A DNA stretch of 64,000 nt from Bacillus sp. CECT 9360 (GTDB taxonomy: Bacteria > Bacillota > Bacilli > Bacillales > DSM-1321). The notes under the pieces were generated by a model. That model saw only the letters and a program-made list of their open reading frames with translations. It was not told the DNA's origin and ran no database searches. Positions 1 to 8,665 of the stretch are shown one piece after another. Made by a program: the position numbers and the translations under genes. The stretch's first letter is position 1. Every line of letters starts with the position of its first letter. The stretch covers positions 151,824 to 215,823 of the forward strand of contig NZ_CAKKNA010000009.1 of NCBI RefSeq assembly GCF_918741275.1, written 5' to 3'.

Positions 1-2
1 AG

Positions 3-395
3 ATTAAGCTGATTTTGAAAGCGAAGGACGAAGCGACATTAAACAAGTTAAATAAAAACAGCGCCTATATTGAGCGCTTCTGTAATCCTGAAGAATTAAC
101 AATCGGTATAGAAGTCGAAGAGCCGGGACAGGCCATGACAGCTGTCGTAACCGGGGTCGAGCTGATTTTACCGCTCCAAGGCTTAATCAATATCGATGAA
201 GAAATCAACCGTCTCGAAAAAGAACTCGATAAACTGAACAAAGAAGTAGACCGCGTTCAGAAAAAACTAGGCAACGAAGGCTTTGTGAAAAAAGCTCCTG
301 CAAACGTGATTGAAGAAGAACGTGCGAAGGAAAAGGATTACAGCGAAAAGCGTGATGCCGTAATCCGCAGAATCAGTGAATTGAAGCAGATGTAA
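3..395 (+). CDS. valS: Valyl-tRNA synthetase, C-terminal part (5' end outside window)
   Basis: This is the last 130 codons of valyl-tRNA synthetase, which charges tRNA-Val in the cytoplasm. The reading frame is open from base 3, so the gene begins upstream of the window. The visible part is the end of the anticodon-binding region followed by the charged C-terminal coiled coil ([20 protein letters not shown] and on to ISELKQM) that ValS uses to contact the tRNA. The order valS then folC is the Bacillus order, which supports the call. A strong terminator follows directly. The catalytic HIGH and KMSKS motifs are not in the window. Confidence 0.95.
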   Translation: MKLILKAKDEATLNKLNKNSAYIERFCNPEELTIGIEVEEPGQAMTAVVTGVELILPLQGLINIDEEINRLEKELDKLNKEVDRVQKKLGNEGFVKKAPANVIEEERAKEKDYSEKRDAVIRRISELKQM

Positions 396-401
396 TAGAG
401 A

Positions 402-435
402 AAGGATGAACCGGCTTGCGGTTCATCCTTTTTTA
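402..435 (+). terminator. Rho-independent terminator of valS
   Basis: Perfect inverted repeat AAGGATGAACCG / CGGTTCATCCTT around a short loop, followed by a T run. It lies 6 bases after the valS stop and before array A. Confidence 0.9.
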
Positions 436-479
436 GATGGATTGGAATTGTGAGCAGAGCTCTTTTTTGATTTTACAAT

Positions 480-858
480 GGATTATCAGAATTTACGCAG
501 TGGTAATCGAAATTTACTAGCGGTAATTAGAATTTACGAGCGGTGATCGGAATTTACGAGCGGTAATTGAAATTTACGAGCGGTAATCAGAATTTACGAG
601 CGGTAATTAGAAATTACGAGCGGCAATCAGAAATTACGAGCGGTAATCGAAATTTACGAGCGGTAATCAGAAATTACGAGCGGTAATCGAAATTTACGAG
701 CGGCAATCAGAAATTACGAGCGGTAATCGAAATTTACGAGCGGCAATCAGAAATTACGAGCGGTAATCGAAATTTACGAGCGGCCATCAGAAATTACGAG
801 CGGTAATCGAAATTCACGAGCGCATACCAAAATATGACCAATCTCCAGAATTCACGAG
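480..858 (-). repeat. Array A: ~19 direct repeats of 20 bp (GCTCGTAAATT family)
   Basis: Head-to-tail degenerate repeats with an exact 20-bp period. Plus-strand unit ACGAGCGGTAATCGAAATTT; read on the minus strand this is AAATTTCGATTACCGCTCGT. In the middle of the array two unit types alternate (GGTAATCGAAATTTACGA and GGCAATCAGAAATTACGA), giving a 40-bp dimeric period. The array fills the convergent gap between the valS terminator and the ATP-grasp gene, and its last degenerate unit supplies that gene's final codons and stop. No gene is seen in it. Confidence 0.95.
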
Positions 859-1721
859 TAATCCGGCTCCATCGTCATTTCTTTTTTGATATGTAACATA
901 TATTCCCGGACGATATTTATCTTTGATAGAGCACTCAACGTCCTGCTTCCGACTATATCCTCGATTTCGTTTAACCAAAAGCTGCCTTCCTCTGAAAATA
1001 CAAAATCAATGCCAACCATGCCAAAATCAATTGTGTTGATAATCTTTTCAATCAGGTCTTTTTCCTGATCGGATAGCTTATATAGCGAAGCGCTGCCGCC
1101 GAGGGTGAAGTTTGCTTTGAAATCTGTTTGTGACTGTCTTAAAACCGCAGCGATTATTTTCTTGCCAACAACAAAAACCCGGACATCTTTCCCTAGTACA
1201 CCAGGTTTTTGAATGATCCATTGACCTGGCATCCCTTTTAGTGCGTCTTCATCCGCTTCGTTTTCAATGAGAAATACCTGTTTTCCGCCACGGGCGGAGA
1301 CTTCCTTCGCGATGTAAGGATACTGCAATGGAACATCATTACAGGTAAAGGTATTTCCTGGGCAGTAAATGGTATCGGCCATTGGAATGCCAAGCGGCGC
1401 CATATATTGATGGGTTTTTGCTTTGTTGTTACATATTTCGGAAACTAGTGACGAATTAAAGCATTTTATCCCGAGCAGCTCCAGTTGCCTGGTGAATAGG
1501 GGATCGATCGTCCGGATGATGGCAAAGGAAGGCAAATCCGCCGCTTTTCCTTGATGAAAAATTGCCAGTTTCGAATTACAATGTCCGAGAGCAAAATCTT
1601 CACGGTAACATAGTGTCAAGTTCATATCTAACTGCTTTGCCTCCTCAATCATCCATTGGATATAAGATTGATTCCGTTTAGCGTCTTCAAAGGAATAGAT
1701 CAGCCAGCCGAGTTCATTCAT
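852..1721 (-). CDS. ATP-grasp protein (YheC/YheD or RimK-like), downstream member of a tandem pair
   Basis: 289 residues of the ATP-grasp fold. An N-terminal pre-ATP domain (about 1-95) is followed by the paralogue-shared NNKAKTHQ...LGIPMADT segment, the ATP-binding lysine region YPYIAKEVSARGGKQVF, the DVRVFVVGKK strand and a metal-binding end (MVGIDFVF ... FWLNEIED). ATP-grasp enzymes of this type ligate an amine to an acylphosphate. Bacillus YheC/YheD are spore-coat-associated members, and RimK adds glutamate; the substrate here is unknown. The start codon overlaps the stop of the upstream paralogue by 8 bp, so the two are translated as a pair. The usual metal-binding Asn after NEIE is replaced by Asp-Ile (NEIEDIVGS), so activity is uncertain. 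The stop codon lies inside array A. Confidence 0.75.
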   Translation of the reverse strand: MNELGWLIYSFEDAKRNQSYIQWMIEEAKQLDMNLTLCYREDFALGHCNSKLAIFHQGKAADLPSFAIIRTIDPLFTRQLELLGIKCFNSSLVSEICNNKAKTHQYMAPLGIPMADTIYCPGNTFTCNDVPLQYPYIAKEVSARGGKQVFLIENEADEDALKGMPGQWIIQKPGVLGKDVRVFVVGKKIIAAVLRQSQTDFKANFTLGGSASLYKLSDQEKDLIEKIINTIDFGMVGIDFVFSEEGSFWLNEIEDIVGSRTLSALSKINIVREYMLHIKKEMTMEPDYS

Positions 1722-2616
1722 TTCGTTTTTCCGCCTCTTCTTGTAAGATGTAATCGATCATATAATCGGCAACGTTAACTCCTGTACAATCATAAATATT
1801 TAACAAATGCGAATTCGAATTAACTTCACAAAGCAATGGACCGCGCTCTCCAAACAATAAATCAATTCCCGCGAAATCGATTCCAAGGATGTCGGCACAT
1901 GTAACGGCTAGTTCGATTTCTTCAGGAGTCGGGTTATACGCTAGCATTTTTCCTCCATTCGTTACGTTTGCGCGAAAATCAGTTTCAGAAGTTCTGAGCA
2001 TCGAAGCAACCACCTTGCCCCCGACAACATTGAGACGGATATCCCTGCCCTTGCTGCTTTTTACAAACTCCTGCAGGATAAAAGGTTTATGGGCGATGTT
2101 TCTTACCAATTCTAGTAATTCCGTTTCGTTCTGAGCAAGATAAACCTGCTCGCCGAAGGAGCCATACGCTTCTTTAATGACCAACGGATAACCGAGGTCT
2201 TGTCCGATATTCTTAAATGCCTGAAAGTCCTCCCGCTGGATGCCTTCATATGTAAAAGGCGGAAATACGGTTCTCGGCATTGGAATCCCGTGGTTAGCGA
2301 GAGCTTGATGTGTTTTGGCCTTGCTGTCACAGACTTCGATAGAAGCACTTCCGTTATAGACAGGAATGCCCATCATCTCCAAGTGACGCGCCAATTGTAT
2401 ATCTTTGTCCATGAAAATGATAAAATCAGGAAGCGAATCGGAGAAGCTGCCTTTTAATCTTGGTATTCCATTATCAAGCACAGCAATTAATTCCGTATGG
2501 CGGACGATGCTGGTAGAAACCTTTTTTCTCTCTGCGGCGTCTTTCATAAAAATCGCCAGATCAGAGAATTTTTTTTGTTGCAAATAGCCGTTTACGACAA
2601 TCCAACAACCACTCAT
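1714..2616 (-). CDS. ATP-grasp protein (YheC/YheD or RimK-like), upstream member of a tandem pair
   Basis: 300 residues, ATP-grasp fold, clearly paralogous to the next gene (shared CDSKAKTHQ, HGIPMPRT, LRTSETDFRANVTNGG versus LRQSQTDFKANFTLGG). The ATP-site segment YPLVIKEAYGSFGEQVY and the metal-site end CEVNSNSHLLN are both intact, so this copy looks more canonical than its partner. The ATG at 2616 has AAAGGAAG about 9 bases upstream. The gene is divergent from folC. The pair lies between valS and folC, which are neighbours in B. subtilis, so it is an insertion relative to that order. The product might modify a spore or cell-wall component, but no substrate can be read from the sequence. 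Confidence 0.75.
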   Translation of the reverse strand: MSGCWIVVNGYLQQKKFSDLAIFMKDAAERKKVSTSIVRHTELIAVLDNGIPRLKGSFSDSLPDFIIFMDKDIQLARHLEMMGIPVYNGSASIEVCDSKAKTHQALANHGIPMPRTVFPPFTYEGIQREDFQAFKNIGQDLGYPLVIKEAYGSFGEQVYLAQNETELLELVRNIAHKPFILQEFVKSSKGRDIRLNVVGGKVVASMLRTSETDFRANVTNGGKMLAYNPTPEEIELAVTCADILGIDFAGIDLLFGERGPLLCEVNSNSHLLNIYDCTGVNVADYMIDYILQEEAEKRNE

Positions 2617-2713
2617 ACTGGAACACTTCCTTTGTCAGGTAAATAGGCTACATATAGATGATATAATTGTAAAGGATATTTTGAAACAAAGTAAGTGGTT
2701 TGGAGGCATTTAT

Positions 2714-4015
2714 ATGCAGAAAGAGACAATGGCTGAAATAAATGAGTACTTGCATAACAGGCAGCTTCAACTGGGGATGGATTTCGGCCTTACACGAATG
2801 GAAACGCTTCTCACCTGTTTGGACAATCCGCACCACCATATGAAATTCGTACATATTGCAGGCTCGAACGGAAAAGGTTCGACCTTGAATTATCTGAAGG
2901 AAATTCTCCAAGCGGAAGGAATACGTACCGGTGCGTTTACTTCCCCGTACTTAGAATCGGTGAATGAACAGCTCTCAATAAATCAATCGATGATCAGTGA
3001 CCGGGAATTTATTTCACTTTTTAATCAAGTACATAATGCGGTTGAAGCAATGGATCGGTCGGGAAATGGTCCGACTCAGTTCGAAATACTAACGGCCATG
3101 GCTTTTTTATATTTTAAACAAAAAGAAGCTGATATTGTTTTGCTTGAAACAGGGCTTGGAGGCAGGCTCGATTCAACCAACGTGGTGACCCCGGTACTGT
3201 CGATCATCACTTCGATCTCTTTAGAGCATACGGGCATTCTAGGCCAGTCAATGGAAGAGATAGCGAGAGAAAAGGCAGGCATCATCAAAAAGGAAGTACC
3301 GGTGATCAGCGGCGCGGCAGAACAAGCCATACAGGATAAGGCTGTAGCAGAAAATGCCAGACTCTATCAGTTGAATAAGGACTTTTTCATAGAAAACCTA
3401 GGCAGTGAAGGAAGCATGCAGAGATTTTCCTATCATTTCGAAAGATACACACTTGATGAAATTGAGCTTGGGATGTTGGGGAAGCACCAGGCTGAGAACG
3501 CGTCCCTCGCTCTAACGGCGATCTTGCTGATGAATGAACGACAGCAGTATTCAATCCGTGAAGAAAGCATTCGAAAAGGATTGCGCCATGCAGTGTGGAG
3601 TGCCCGTTTTGAGCTGGTATCAAAGCAGCCTTTAATTGTATTGGATGGTGCCCACAATCCCGCAGGCATGTCCGCTTTAATAGAAACATTGCAAAATTAT
3701 TATCCTGATAAAGGATTCCGATTTGTTTTCGCCGCACTGAAAGACAAGAACTATCAGGAAATGATAGCAGCCCTTGACCAAAAAGCTGAAAATATCATTT
3801 TTACCGAGTTTCCGCACGAACGTGCCGCTGCTGCGGAGTTGCTCTATGAATGCAGCAAGACGGAAAATATAAGGGTGATGAAGGATTGGCAAGAGGCGAT
3901 CGATCATTCTTTGGGAAACGAAATGGATAATGAAGTGCTAATCATAACTGGTTCGCTATATTTTCTATCGCTGGCGAGGCCATATCTGATTGAAAAACTT
4001 CATGGGAAATATTGA
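2714..4015 (+). CDS. folC: Bifunctional folylpolyglutamate/dihydrofolate synthase
   Basis: 433 residues, the usual FolC length. The enzyme adds glutamates to tetrahydrofolate (and usually joins glutamate to dihydropteroate) using ATP. The Mur-ligase-like P-loop GSNGKGST is at residues 50-57; LLETGLGGRLDSTNV and the C-terminal LDGAHNPAGM motif are intact. The ATG at 2714 is chosen because TTGGAGG lies 7 bases upstream; an earlier in-frame start at 2681 has no SD. It stands between valS and comC as in Bacillus. No clear terminator follows; the next gene starts 124 bases on. Confidence 0.95.
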   Translation: MQKETMAEINEYLHNRQLQLGMDFGLTRMETLLTCLDNPHHHMKFVHIAGSNGKGSTLNYLKEILQAEGIRTGAFTSPYLESVNEQLSINQSMISDREFISLFNQVHNAVEAMDRSGNGPTQFEILTAMAFLYFKQKEADIVLLETGLGGRLDSTNVVTPVLSIITSISLEHTGILGQSMEEIAREKAGIIKKEVPVISGAAEQAIQDKAVAENARLYQLNKDFFIENLGSEGSMQRFSYHFERYTLDEIELGMLGKHQAENASLALTAILLMNERQQYSIREESIRKGLRHAVWSARFELVSKQPLIVLDGAHNPAGMSALIETLQNYYPDKGFRFVFAALKDKNYQEMIAALDQKAENIIFTEFPHERAAAAELLYECSKTENIRVMKDWQEAIDHSLGNEMDNEVLIITGSLYFLSLARPYLIEKLHGKY

Positions 4016-4139
4016 AAAAAAACTCGAGCTTTCGATGTGACAAATTTGAGAATATTTGCTAAAATTAACTAAAATGCGGACTTTTTTACTAGTTTTATTT
4101 AAAATGACCTAGGAAATAAGGTGGAGAGGGGGGGTTGTA

Positions 4140-5852
4140 ATGGAGGTCGAAAAGCATAAACGGATGGGTGTTTGGCTATTATGGCTCTTGATTGTTCCCG
4201 GGGGGATCTTGCTGACATTTCATTATGATCCTCCGCACATCAACGGTCATGAATGGGACATTTTCGCCTTCCTTGTTTTAATGTGCATCCTGGCGTTAAT
4301 CCCGATGATTATTAATAATACGCAAATCTCGGCTTTTCAAGGAGTTTCCCTTGCCGTCTTCCTCATATATGGCTTGGCTGTTGAGATGTTGGTGACACAA
4401 ATTTCCTTCATCTTTATGCTGTCGATGCTGAGACTTAGACGGAGTGAAATTTATCGACTGCCGCTTAATTCGCTGATTTTTTTCCTAGTTTGTTTAGTAA
4501 GCGGTCTTATTTACTACGCAATCGGAGGAACCCATGACTATAGTACTGTAGTTCATCCATCCAATTTATGGATGATATTCGTCTATCTTTTTTCTTATTT
4601 TTTCTTGAATACTTTTTTGGTTACAGTAGCCAGGTATTTTTTAATGAATCAGAAACTTGAGCCATTTACCAAAGATACAATATGGGATATGATTTCTTCT
4701 TTGGTCGTACTTCCCATCGGTATTATTTTCTATGATTTGTACCAGCAACTGGGGTACCTTGCAATCTTGTTTGGCGGGGTCCCTTTAATAGGGATCGCTT
4801 TCGTCATGAGGCTCTATAACTCGTCACAGGGAATTAACAGACGACTAAAAAAAGCCAGTGAAATTGGACATCAGCTTACTCAAAGGCTGCAGGTTGAAGA
4901 AGTTCTTCATCTTTTTGTCGAGAAAATTTCAACGATTCTTCCGTCCGAACAGACATACATTTTCGATGTTTTTAATAAGGAAGACAAAATTCGCCTCCTT
5001 CGTTATGCTGAGCAAGGGATCGAACAAGAGAAAGAAATACAGCCGTTTGCAATTAATGCAGGAATATGCGGATTTGTACGGATAACCAAACAGGGAATCA
5101 TCTATAACTCGAAGAAAGAGTGGAAGCATCTTGATAGAGGAGGTTTCCTACCCAAAACAACACAAAGTGTCCTGGCTGTCCCGATTGTCCGCAATTCTCT
5201 CGTCGAAGGTATATTAATCCTGGCTTCAGGGAAGAAGCGGGCATATGAGCAAAATCAATTAATGATTATGAATATTTTGTGCTCCTATTTAGGGGTGGCG
5301 ATAGAAAATGCCCGTCATGTAGAAGAAACAAAAAAACAAAGTGAACGCTGTGCTTTGACCAATCTCTATAATTATCGATATTTCGAAACAGCCATTGAGG
5401 AGGAATTTAACAAGGAATATAGCAATCTTTCATTAATTCTTTTAGACATCGATCATTTTAAATCTATCAATGATAACTATGGGCACCAGGCTGGAAATGA
5501 AATCTTGATCGAGCTGGCGGGGCGTCTTGAGCTATTGATTGCGAATAAAGGAGTCCTTGCCCGTTATGGAGGGGAAGAGTTTGTGATTCTCTTGCCCAAT
5601 GTCGATAAGGCGGCGGCGTATGATTTTGCTGAATTTATCAGGGAATCCATTGCGATCCAGCCCTTCTCTGTATACTCAGATTTAGATGAGCTCCGCAGTA
5701 AAGTTCTTATTCCAGTTACCGCAAGCATTGGTGTCGCATCAGCGCCCGATGACGCAGAAGATGCGCAAACGTTAATTCGCCACGCAGACCGAGCCATGTA
5801 CACCGGCGCTAAGAAAGCGGGCAGGAATAAAGTTGCCGAATATGTAGGATGA
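4140..5852 (+). CDS. Membrane GAF-GGDEF diguanylate cyclase
   Basis: 570 residues. The first 225 residues contain about six or seven hydrophobic segments (a membrane sensor region), then a GAF domain (about 235-390, including PFAINAGICGFV and VLAVPIV), then a GGDEF domain with the active-site sequence RYGGEEF at about 475-481 and LLDIDHFKSINDNYGH upstream. It should make cyclic di-GMP from two GTP at the membrane. The residues before GGEEF (NKGVLA) do not form the RxxD inhibitory site, so product feedback through that site is unlikely. The SD GGTGGAGAGG precedes the ATG. It sits between folC and comC, where B. subtilis has no such gene as I recall, and is closed by its own terminator. Confidence 0.88.
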   Translation: MEVEKHKRMGVWLLWLLIVPGGILLTFHYDPPHINGHEWDIFAFLVLMCILALIPMIINNTQISAFQGVSLAVFLIYGLAVEMLVTQISFIFMLSMLRLRRSEIYRLPLNSLIFFLVCLVSGLIYYAIGGTHDYSTVVHPSNLWMIFVYLFSYFFLNTFLVTVARYFLMNQKLEPFTKDTIWDMISSLVVLPIGIIFYDLYQQLGYLAILFGGVPLIGIAFVMRLYNSSQGINRRLKKASEIGHQLTQRLQVEEVLHLFVEKISTILPSEQTYIFDVFNKEDKIRLLRYAEQGIEQEKEIQPFAINAGICGFVRITKQGIIYNSKKEWKHLDRGGFLPKTTQSVLAVPIVRNSLVEGILILASGKKRAYEQNQLMIMNILCSYLGVAIENARHVEETKKQSERCALTNLYNYRYFETAIEEEFNKEYSNLSLILLDIDHFKSINDNYGHQAGNEILIELAGRLELLIANKGVLARYGGEEFVILLPNVDKAAAYDFAEFIRESIAIQPFSVYSDLDELRSKVLIPVTASIGVASAPDDAEDAQTLIRHADRAMYTGAKKAGRNKVAEYVG

Positions 5853-5853
5853 C

Positions 5854-5887
5854 AAGACAAAAGCGACTGGGCTTTTGTCTTTTTACT
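5854..5887 (+). terminator. Terminator of the diguanylate cyclase gene
   Basis: Inverted repeat AAGACAAAAGC / GCTTTTGTCTT with a 6-base loop, followed by T-rich sequence, 2 bases after the stop. Confidence 0.88.
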
Positions 5888-5972
5888 TTTTTAAAATTGG
5901 TATTTTATAGAAATTAATAGAAAAATATTGTATGATAAATCTATAAAAACGGTAAAGGAACCTACTATTCAT

Positions 5973-6719
5973 ATGACTCTTATTTATATGTACTTATTCA
6001 TACTCGGTCTGGTGTTGGGATCTTTTTATAATGTCGTTGGCCTGCGGGTTCCTGAAAATATTTCAATCGTGAGGCCTGGCTCACATTGTCCGGCATGCCA
6101 TAGAAATTTAGGAAAATTGGATTTGATACCGGTTTTCTCTTATCTCTTTCTCCGTGGAAAGTGCCGAGGCTGCGGCAAAAAGATTTCCATGATATATCCT
6201 GCTGTCGAACTTATGACCGGATTATTATTCATGGTGGCTTGCTATCAGTTCGGGCTGGGCGGTGAATTGCTAGTGGCGCTCACTTTTATTTCGCTTTTGA
6301 CGATTATTTTTGTGTCGGATGTTTTCTACATGGTTATCCCTGATAAAGTGCTTTTATTTTTTATTCCCCTTATTCTTCTCGAGAGATTATTCGTGCCCCT
6401 GGATCCATGGTGGGATATGTTCGTAGGCGCTTTTACGGGTTTTGCGCTTTTATACCTAATCGTGATAATAAGCAAGGGTGGAATGGGTGTGGGAGATGCA
6501 AAACTATTTTTTGTTATCGGTCTAGTGCTCGGTCTGAGGTTGACGCTTCTGTCTCTCGTTCTAGCAATATTTATTGGAGCTGTTTATGGCATTTTCGGCA
6601 TGCTCGTGGGCAAATACAAGAAAAAACAAGCCATTCCGTTTGGGCCTTTCATCGCTGCTGGCGCCTTTGTCTCCTTATTTTATGGAGATGCTTTAATCAA
6701 TTGGTACCTAAACATTTAA
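5973..6719 (+). CDS. comC: Prepilin peptidase / N-methyltransferase (A24)
   Basis: 248 residues, the same length as B. subtilis ComC. It processes and methylates the type IV pilin-like competence pseudopilins in the membrane. The zinc motif is visible as Cys39-x2-Cys42 and Cys64-x2-Cys67; the two aspartate sites are SDVFYMVIPD (about 116) and GGMGVGDAK (about 169-177). About seven or eight membrane segments follow the N-terminal domain. The ATG at 5973 gives the family N-terminus (MTLIYMYLFILGLVLGSF); AAAGGA lies 14 bases upstream, a rather long spacing. A longer in-frame version starting at 5928 lacks an SD. Confidence 0.92.
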   Translation: MTLIYMYLFILGLVLGSFYNVVGLRVPENISIVRPGSHCPACHRNLGKLDLIPVFSYLFLRGKCRGCGKKISMIYPAVELMTGLLFMVACYQFGLGGELLVALTFISLLTIIFVSDVFYMVIPDKVLLFFIPLILLERLFVPLDPWWDMFVGAFTGFALLYLIVIISKGGMGVGDAKLFFVIGLVLGLRLTLLSLVLAIFIGAVYGIFGMLVGKYKKKQAIPFGPFIAAGAFVSLFYGDALINWYLNI

Positions 6720-6783
6720 ATTTACAGATACAAAACTTCATATCGAACTTCCCGCCAGAAAAATTTGACGAAACCTATTAAGT

Positions 6784-6816
6784 ACAAGGCGACAAAAGTC
6801 TTGTTCTTTTTTTTTG
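6784..6816 (+). terminator. Terminator of comC
   Basis: Short imperfect hairpin (ACAA/TTGT and GAC/GTC around an AAAA loop) followed by nine or more T, 65 bases after the comC stop and before spoIIB. Confidence 0.75.
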
Positions 6817-6862
6817 TCCCTGTGATAGGATGAGAAAAATGAGGTCGAAGGGAGCCTGTACA

Positions 6863-7834
6863 ATGGACAAGTCCGGGAACAGAAAAAGTATTACAATCAA
6901 GATCAATGGACAGGAAAAAACATTCGAGGAAAACAAGAAAGACAGGCTCAATCCGGAGAATCAACTCGCTGCAACAAGGGAGAAGGCGGAGGAAGAAAGT
7001 TTTGATTGGATATTGCCTGATCACGATGATGAAGAGAAAAACGAAATAATAAATCCTGTCCCCTTTAAAAAAAGGATATATACTTTCGGAGGCAAAACGA
7101 CAAACCATGAAAAAAATAGGTTCAGTCTGATTGCTATACTTTGCGCTGTTCTTTTAGGGACATGCTTTGGCCTTATTATCTTAAAAACAATCACAACTGA
7201 TGACGGAACAACCGCAACTGAAAGAGCTCCGGCGGCCGTTGCTCCTAAGGAAACGCAATCCGCAGAAAGTATAAATACAAACCTAAAAACATATATGGTC
7301 CAAGGAGGGGTTTTCAGTACGGAGAACAGCGCCCGCGAGCTTCAGAAAAATATTAAACAAAAAGGCGTGCCAGCAGAAATTTTCGCATTGGACGAGAAGT
7401 ATTACATATTTGTGGGGACGGCCGGAAGCCTGGAGGACAGTAAGGGGCTTGCTTCTTATCATAAACAAAACCAAGTCGATGCTTTCTGGAAGGAAGTATC
7501 ATTTTCAGCTGCGATAAAGGGTGGTAAAAAAGAAAAAGAACTTTTGAACGAAATGTCCACGCTCTACGGCACATTATCGCAATTTACCTCGGGTCTTTTG
7601 AATGGTACCGTATCGACGGCGGATCAAGAGGTTCTCAGCAAGCAAATAAAGGCCGTTAACAACAGTGCCGAAAACGTATCAGCGGAAGCACTCGTAAATA
7701 TGAAAAAAAATATCTCTTCATCAGCCGAGCTTCTCAATAAATATCAATCTTCAAAAGATCCTGAGCAATTAATCCTTGCCCAGGAACAGCTTCTGCTCTA
7801 CTTAAAGGGCTATCAAAGCATCGGAGCAAGCTGA
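6863..7834 (+). CDS. spoIIB: Stage II sporulation protein B
   Basis: 323 residues. Layout: a charged cytoplasmic N-terminus (about 1-85), one membrane segment (FSLIAILCAVLLGTCFGLII, about 86-106), a low-complexity linker, and a SPOR-like domain (YMVQGGVFSTENSARELQKN ... YYIFVGTAGSLEDS, about 144-215) with an alpha-helical tail. SpoIIB helps to thin septal peptidoglycan at the onset of engulfment; SPOR domains bind peptidoglycan. The ATG at 6863 follows GAAGGGAG; the upstream ATG at 6830 is weaker. Position between comC and maf is the Bacillus position. Confidence 0.85.
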   Translation: MDKSGNRKSITIKINGQEKTFEENKKDRLNPENQLAATREKAEEESFDWILPDHDDEEKNEIINPVPFKKRIYTFGGKTTNHEKNRFSLIAILCAVLLGTCFGLIILKTITTDDGTTATERAPAAVAPKETQSAESINTNLKTYMVQGGVFSTENSARELQKNIKQKGVPAEIFALDEKYYIFVGTAGSLEDSKGLASYHKQNQVDAFWKEVSFSAAIKGGKKEKELLNEMSTLYGTLSQFTSGLLNGTVSTADQEVLSKQIKAVNNSAENVSAEALVNMKKNISSSAELLNKYQSSKDPEQLILAQEQLLLYLKGYQSIGAS

Positions 7835-7969
7835 TAATCACTAGATGTTTATTTTCTGGGAAATATCTCGCGTATTGTCGAAAAAAGGGATTTGGGTTAT
7901 ACATGATCAGGTACAAAAGTCATGTAATACCACAGATTCTTTTTTTATAAAGAAATATCTTGTCAAAGA

Positions 7970-7998
7970 TTGTTAGTTCTTCTGTAATTTGTTACTAT
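7970..7998 (+). promoter_or_regulatory. Sigma-A type promoter for maf-radC
   Basis: TTGTTA (7970-7975), 17-bp spacer, TACTAT (7993-7998) with an extended -10 TG at 7990-7991. It lies about 45 bases before the maf start. Confidence 0.6.
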
Positions 7999-8045
7999 AA
8001 GTGTGTATCTCCCAAAACTGCTTTTAGTGAGGTAAGGTGGAATTC

Positions 8046-8606
8046 ATGCATCGGTTGATATTAGCTTCTTCATCACCGCGTCGTAAGGAACTTCTCCAAT
8101 TTCTCCAAATTCCCTTTCAAACGATTCACGCCAATGTTGATGAAAGCATTGACTCTGGTTTGACTGCCGAAGAGGCTGTCCAAGATCTGGCATTGAGAAA
8201 AGCAGCGAATATCGCAACTGAACATAAAGAAAGCTGTGTCATTGGCTCGGACACGATCGTTGTGGTTGACGGCGAAATTTTAGGAAAGCCTATCGATCGT
8301 GCAGACGCGAAAAAAACGTTGGAATTGCTTTCAGGAAGAACACACTCTGTGTATACGGGTGTGGCTATCATCAGTGATAAAAACAGGACCGTTTTTGCAG
8401 AAAAAACGGAAGTAACCTTTTGGGAGTTGTCTGACGAAGAAATTGAAACCTATCTCGAAACAGGAGAACCATTTGACAAAGCGGGCAGCTACGGTATACA
8501 GGGATACGGTTCACTTCTCGTGAAAGGAATCACCGGTGACTATTATACGGTGATGGGCCTTCCGGTAGCCAGATTATCCCGTGAATTAAAGCGTCATGTG
8601 TTGTAG
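8046..8606 (+). CDS. maf: Maf-family nucleotide pyrophosphatase
   Basis: 186 residues, like B. subtilis Maf. The family hydrolyses non-canonical or methylated nucleoside triphosphates to monophosphates; in Bacillus Maf has been linked to septum inhibition. Motifs: LASSSPRRKELL at the N-terminus, GSDTIVVVDGEILGKP, and FDKAGSYGIQG, which carries the catalytic acidic and lysine residues. The ATG at 8046 is preferred over the in-frame GTG at 8037 because AAGGTGG overlaps that GTG and is correctly spaced for the ATG. It is followed by radC after 59 bases, the usual order. Confidence 0.93.
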   Translation: MHRLILASSSPRRKELLQFLQIPFQTIHANVDESIDSGLTAEEAVQDLALRKAANIATEHKESCVIGSDTIVVVDGEILGKPIDRADAKKTLELLSGRTHSVYTGVAIISDKNRTVFAEKTEVTFWELSDEEIETYLETGEPFDKAGSYGIQGYGSLLVKGITGDYYTVMGLPVARLSRELKRHVL

Positions 8607-8665
8607 GGTTTTTCTTTAGGCGGCATTCGGGTCCCATACAAAAAGTATGAGAGGATGTTGGATCA

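Noticed and set aside
5893..5906. ComK box upstream of comC
   Set aside because: AAAA-TTGGTA-TTTT has a 6-base rather than 5-base centre and no second box at a standard distance is seen, so it is not reported as a feature.
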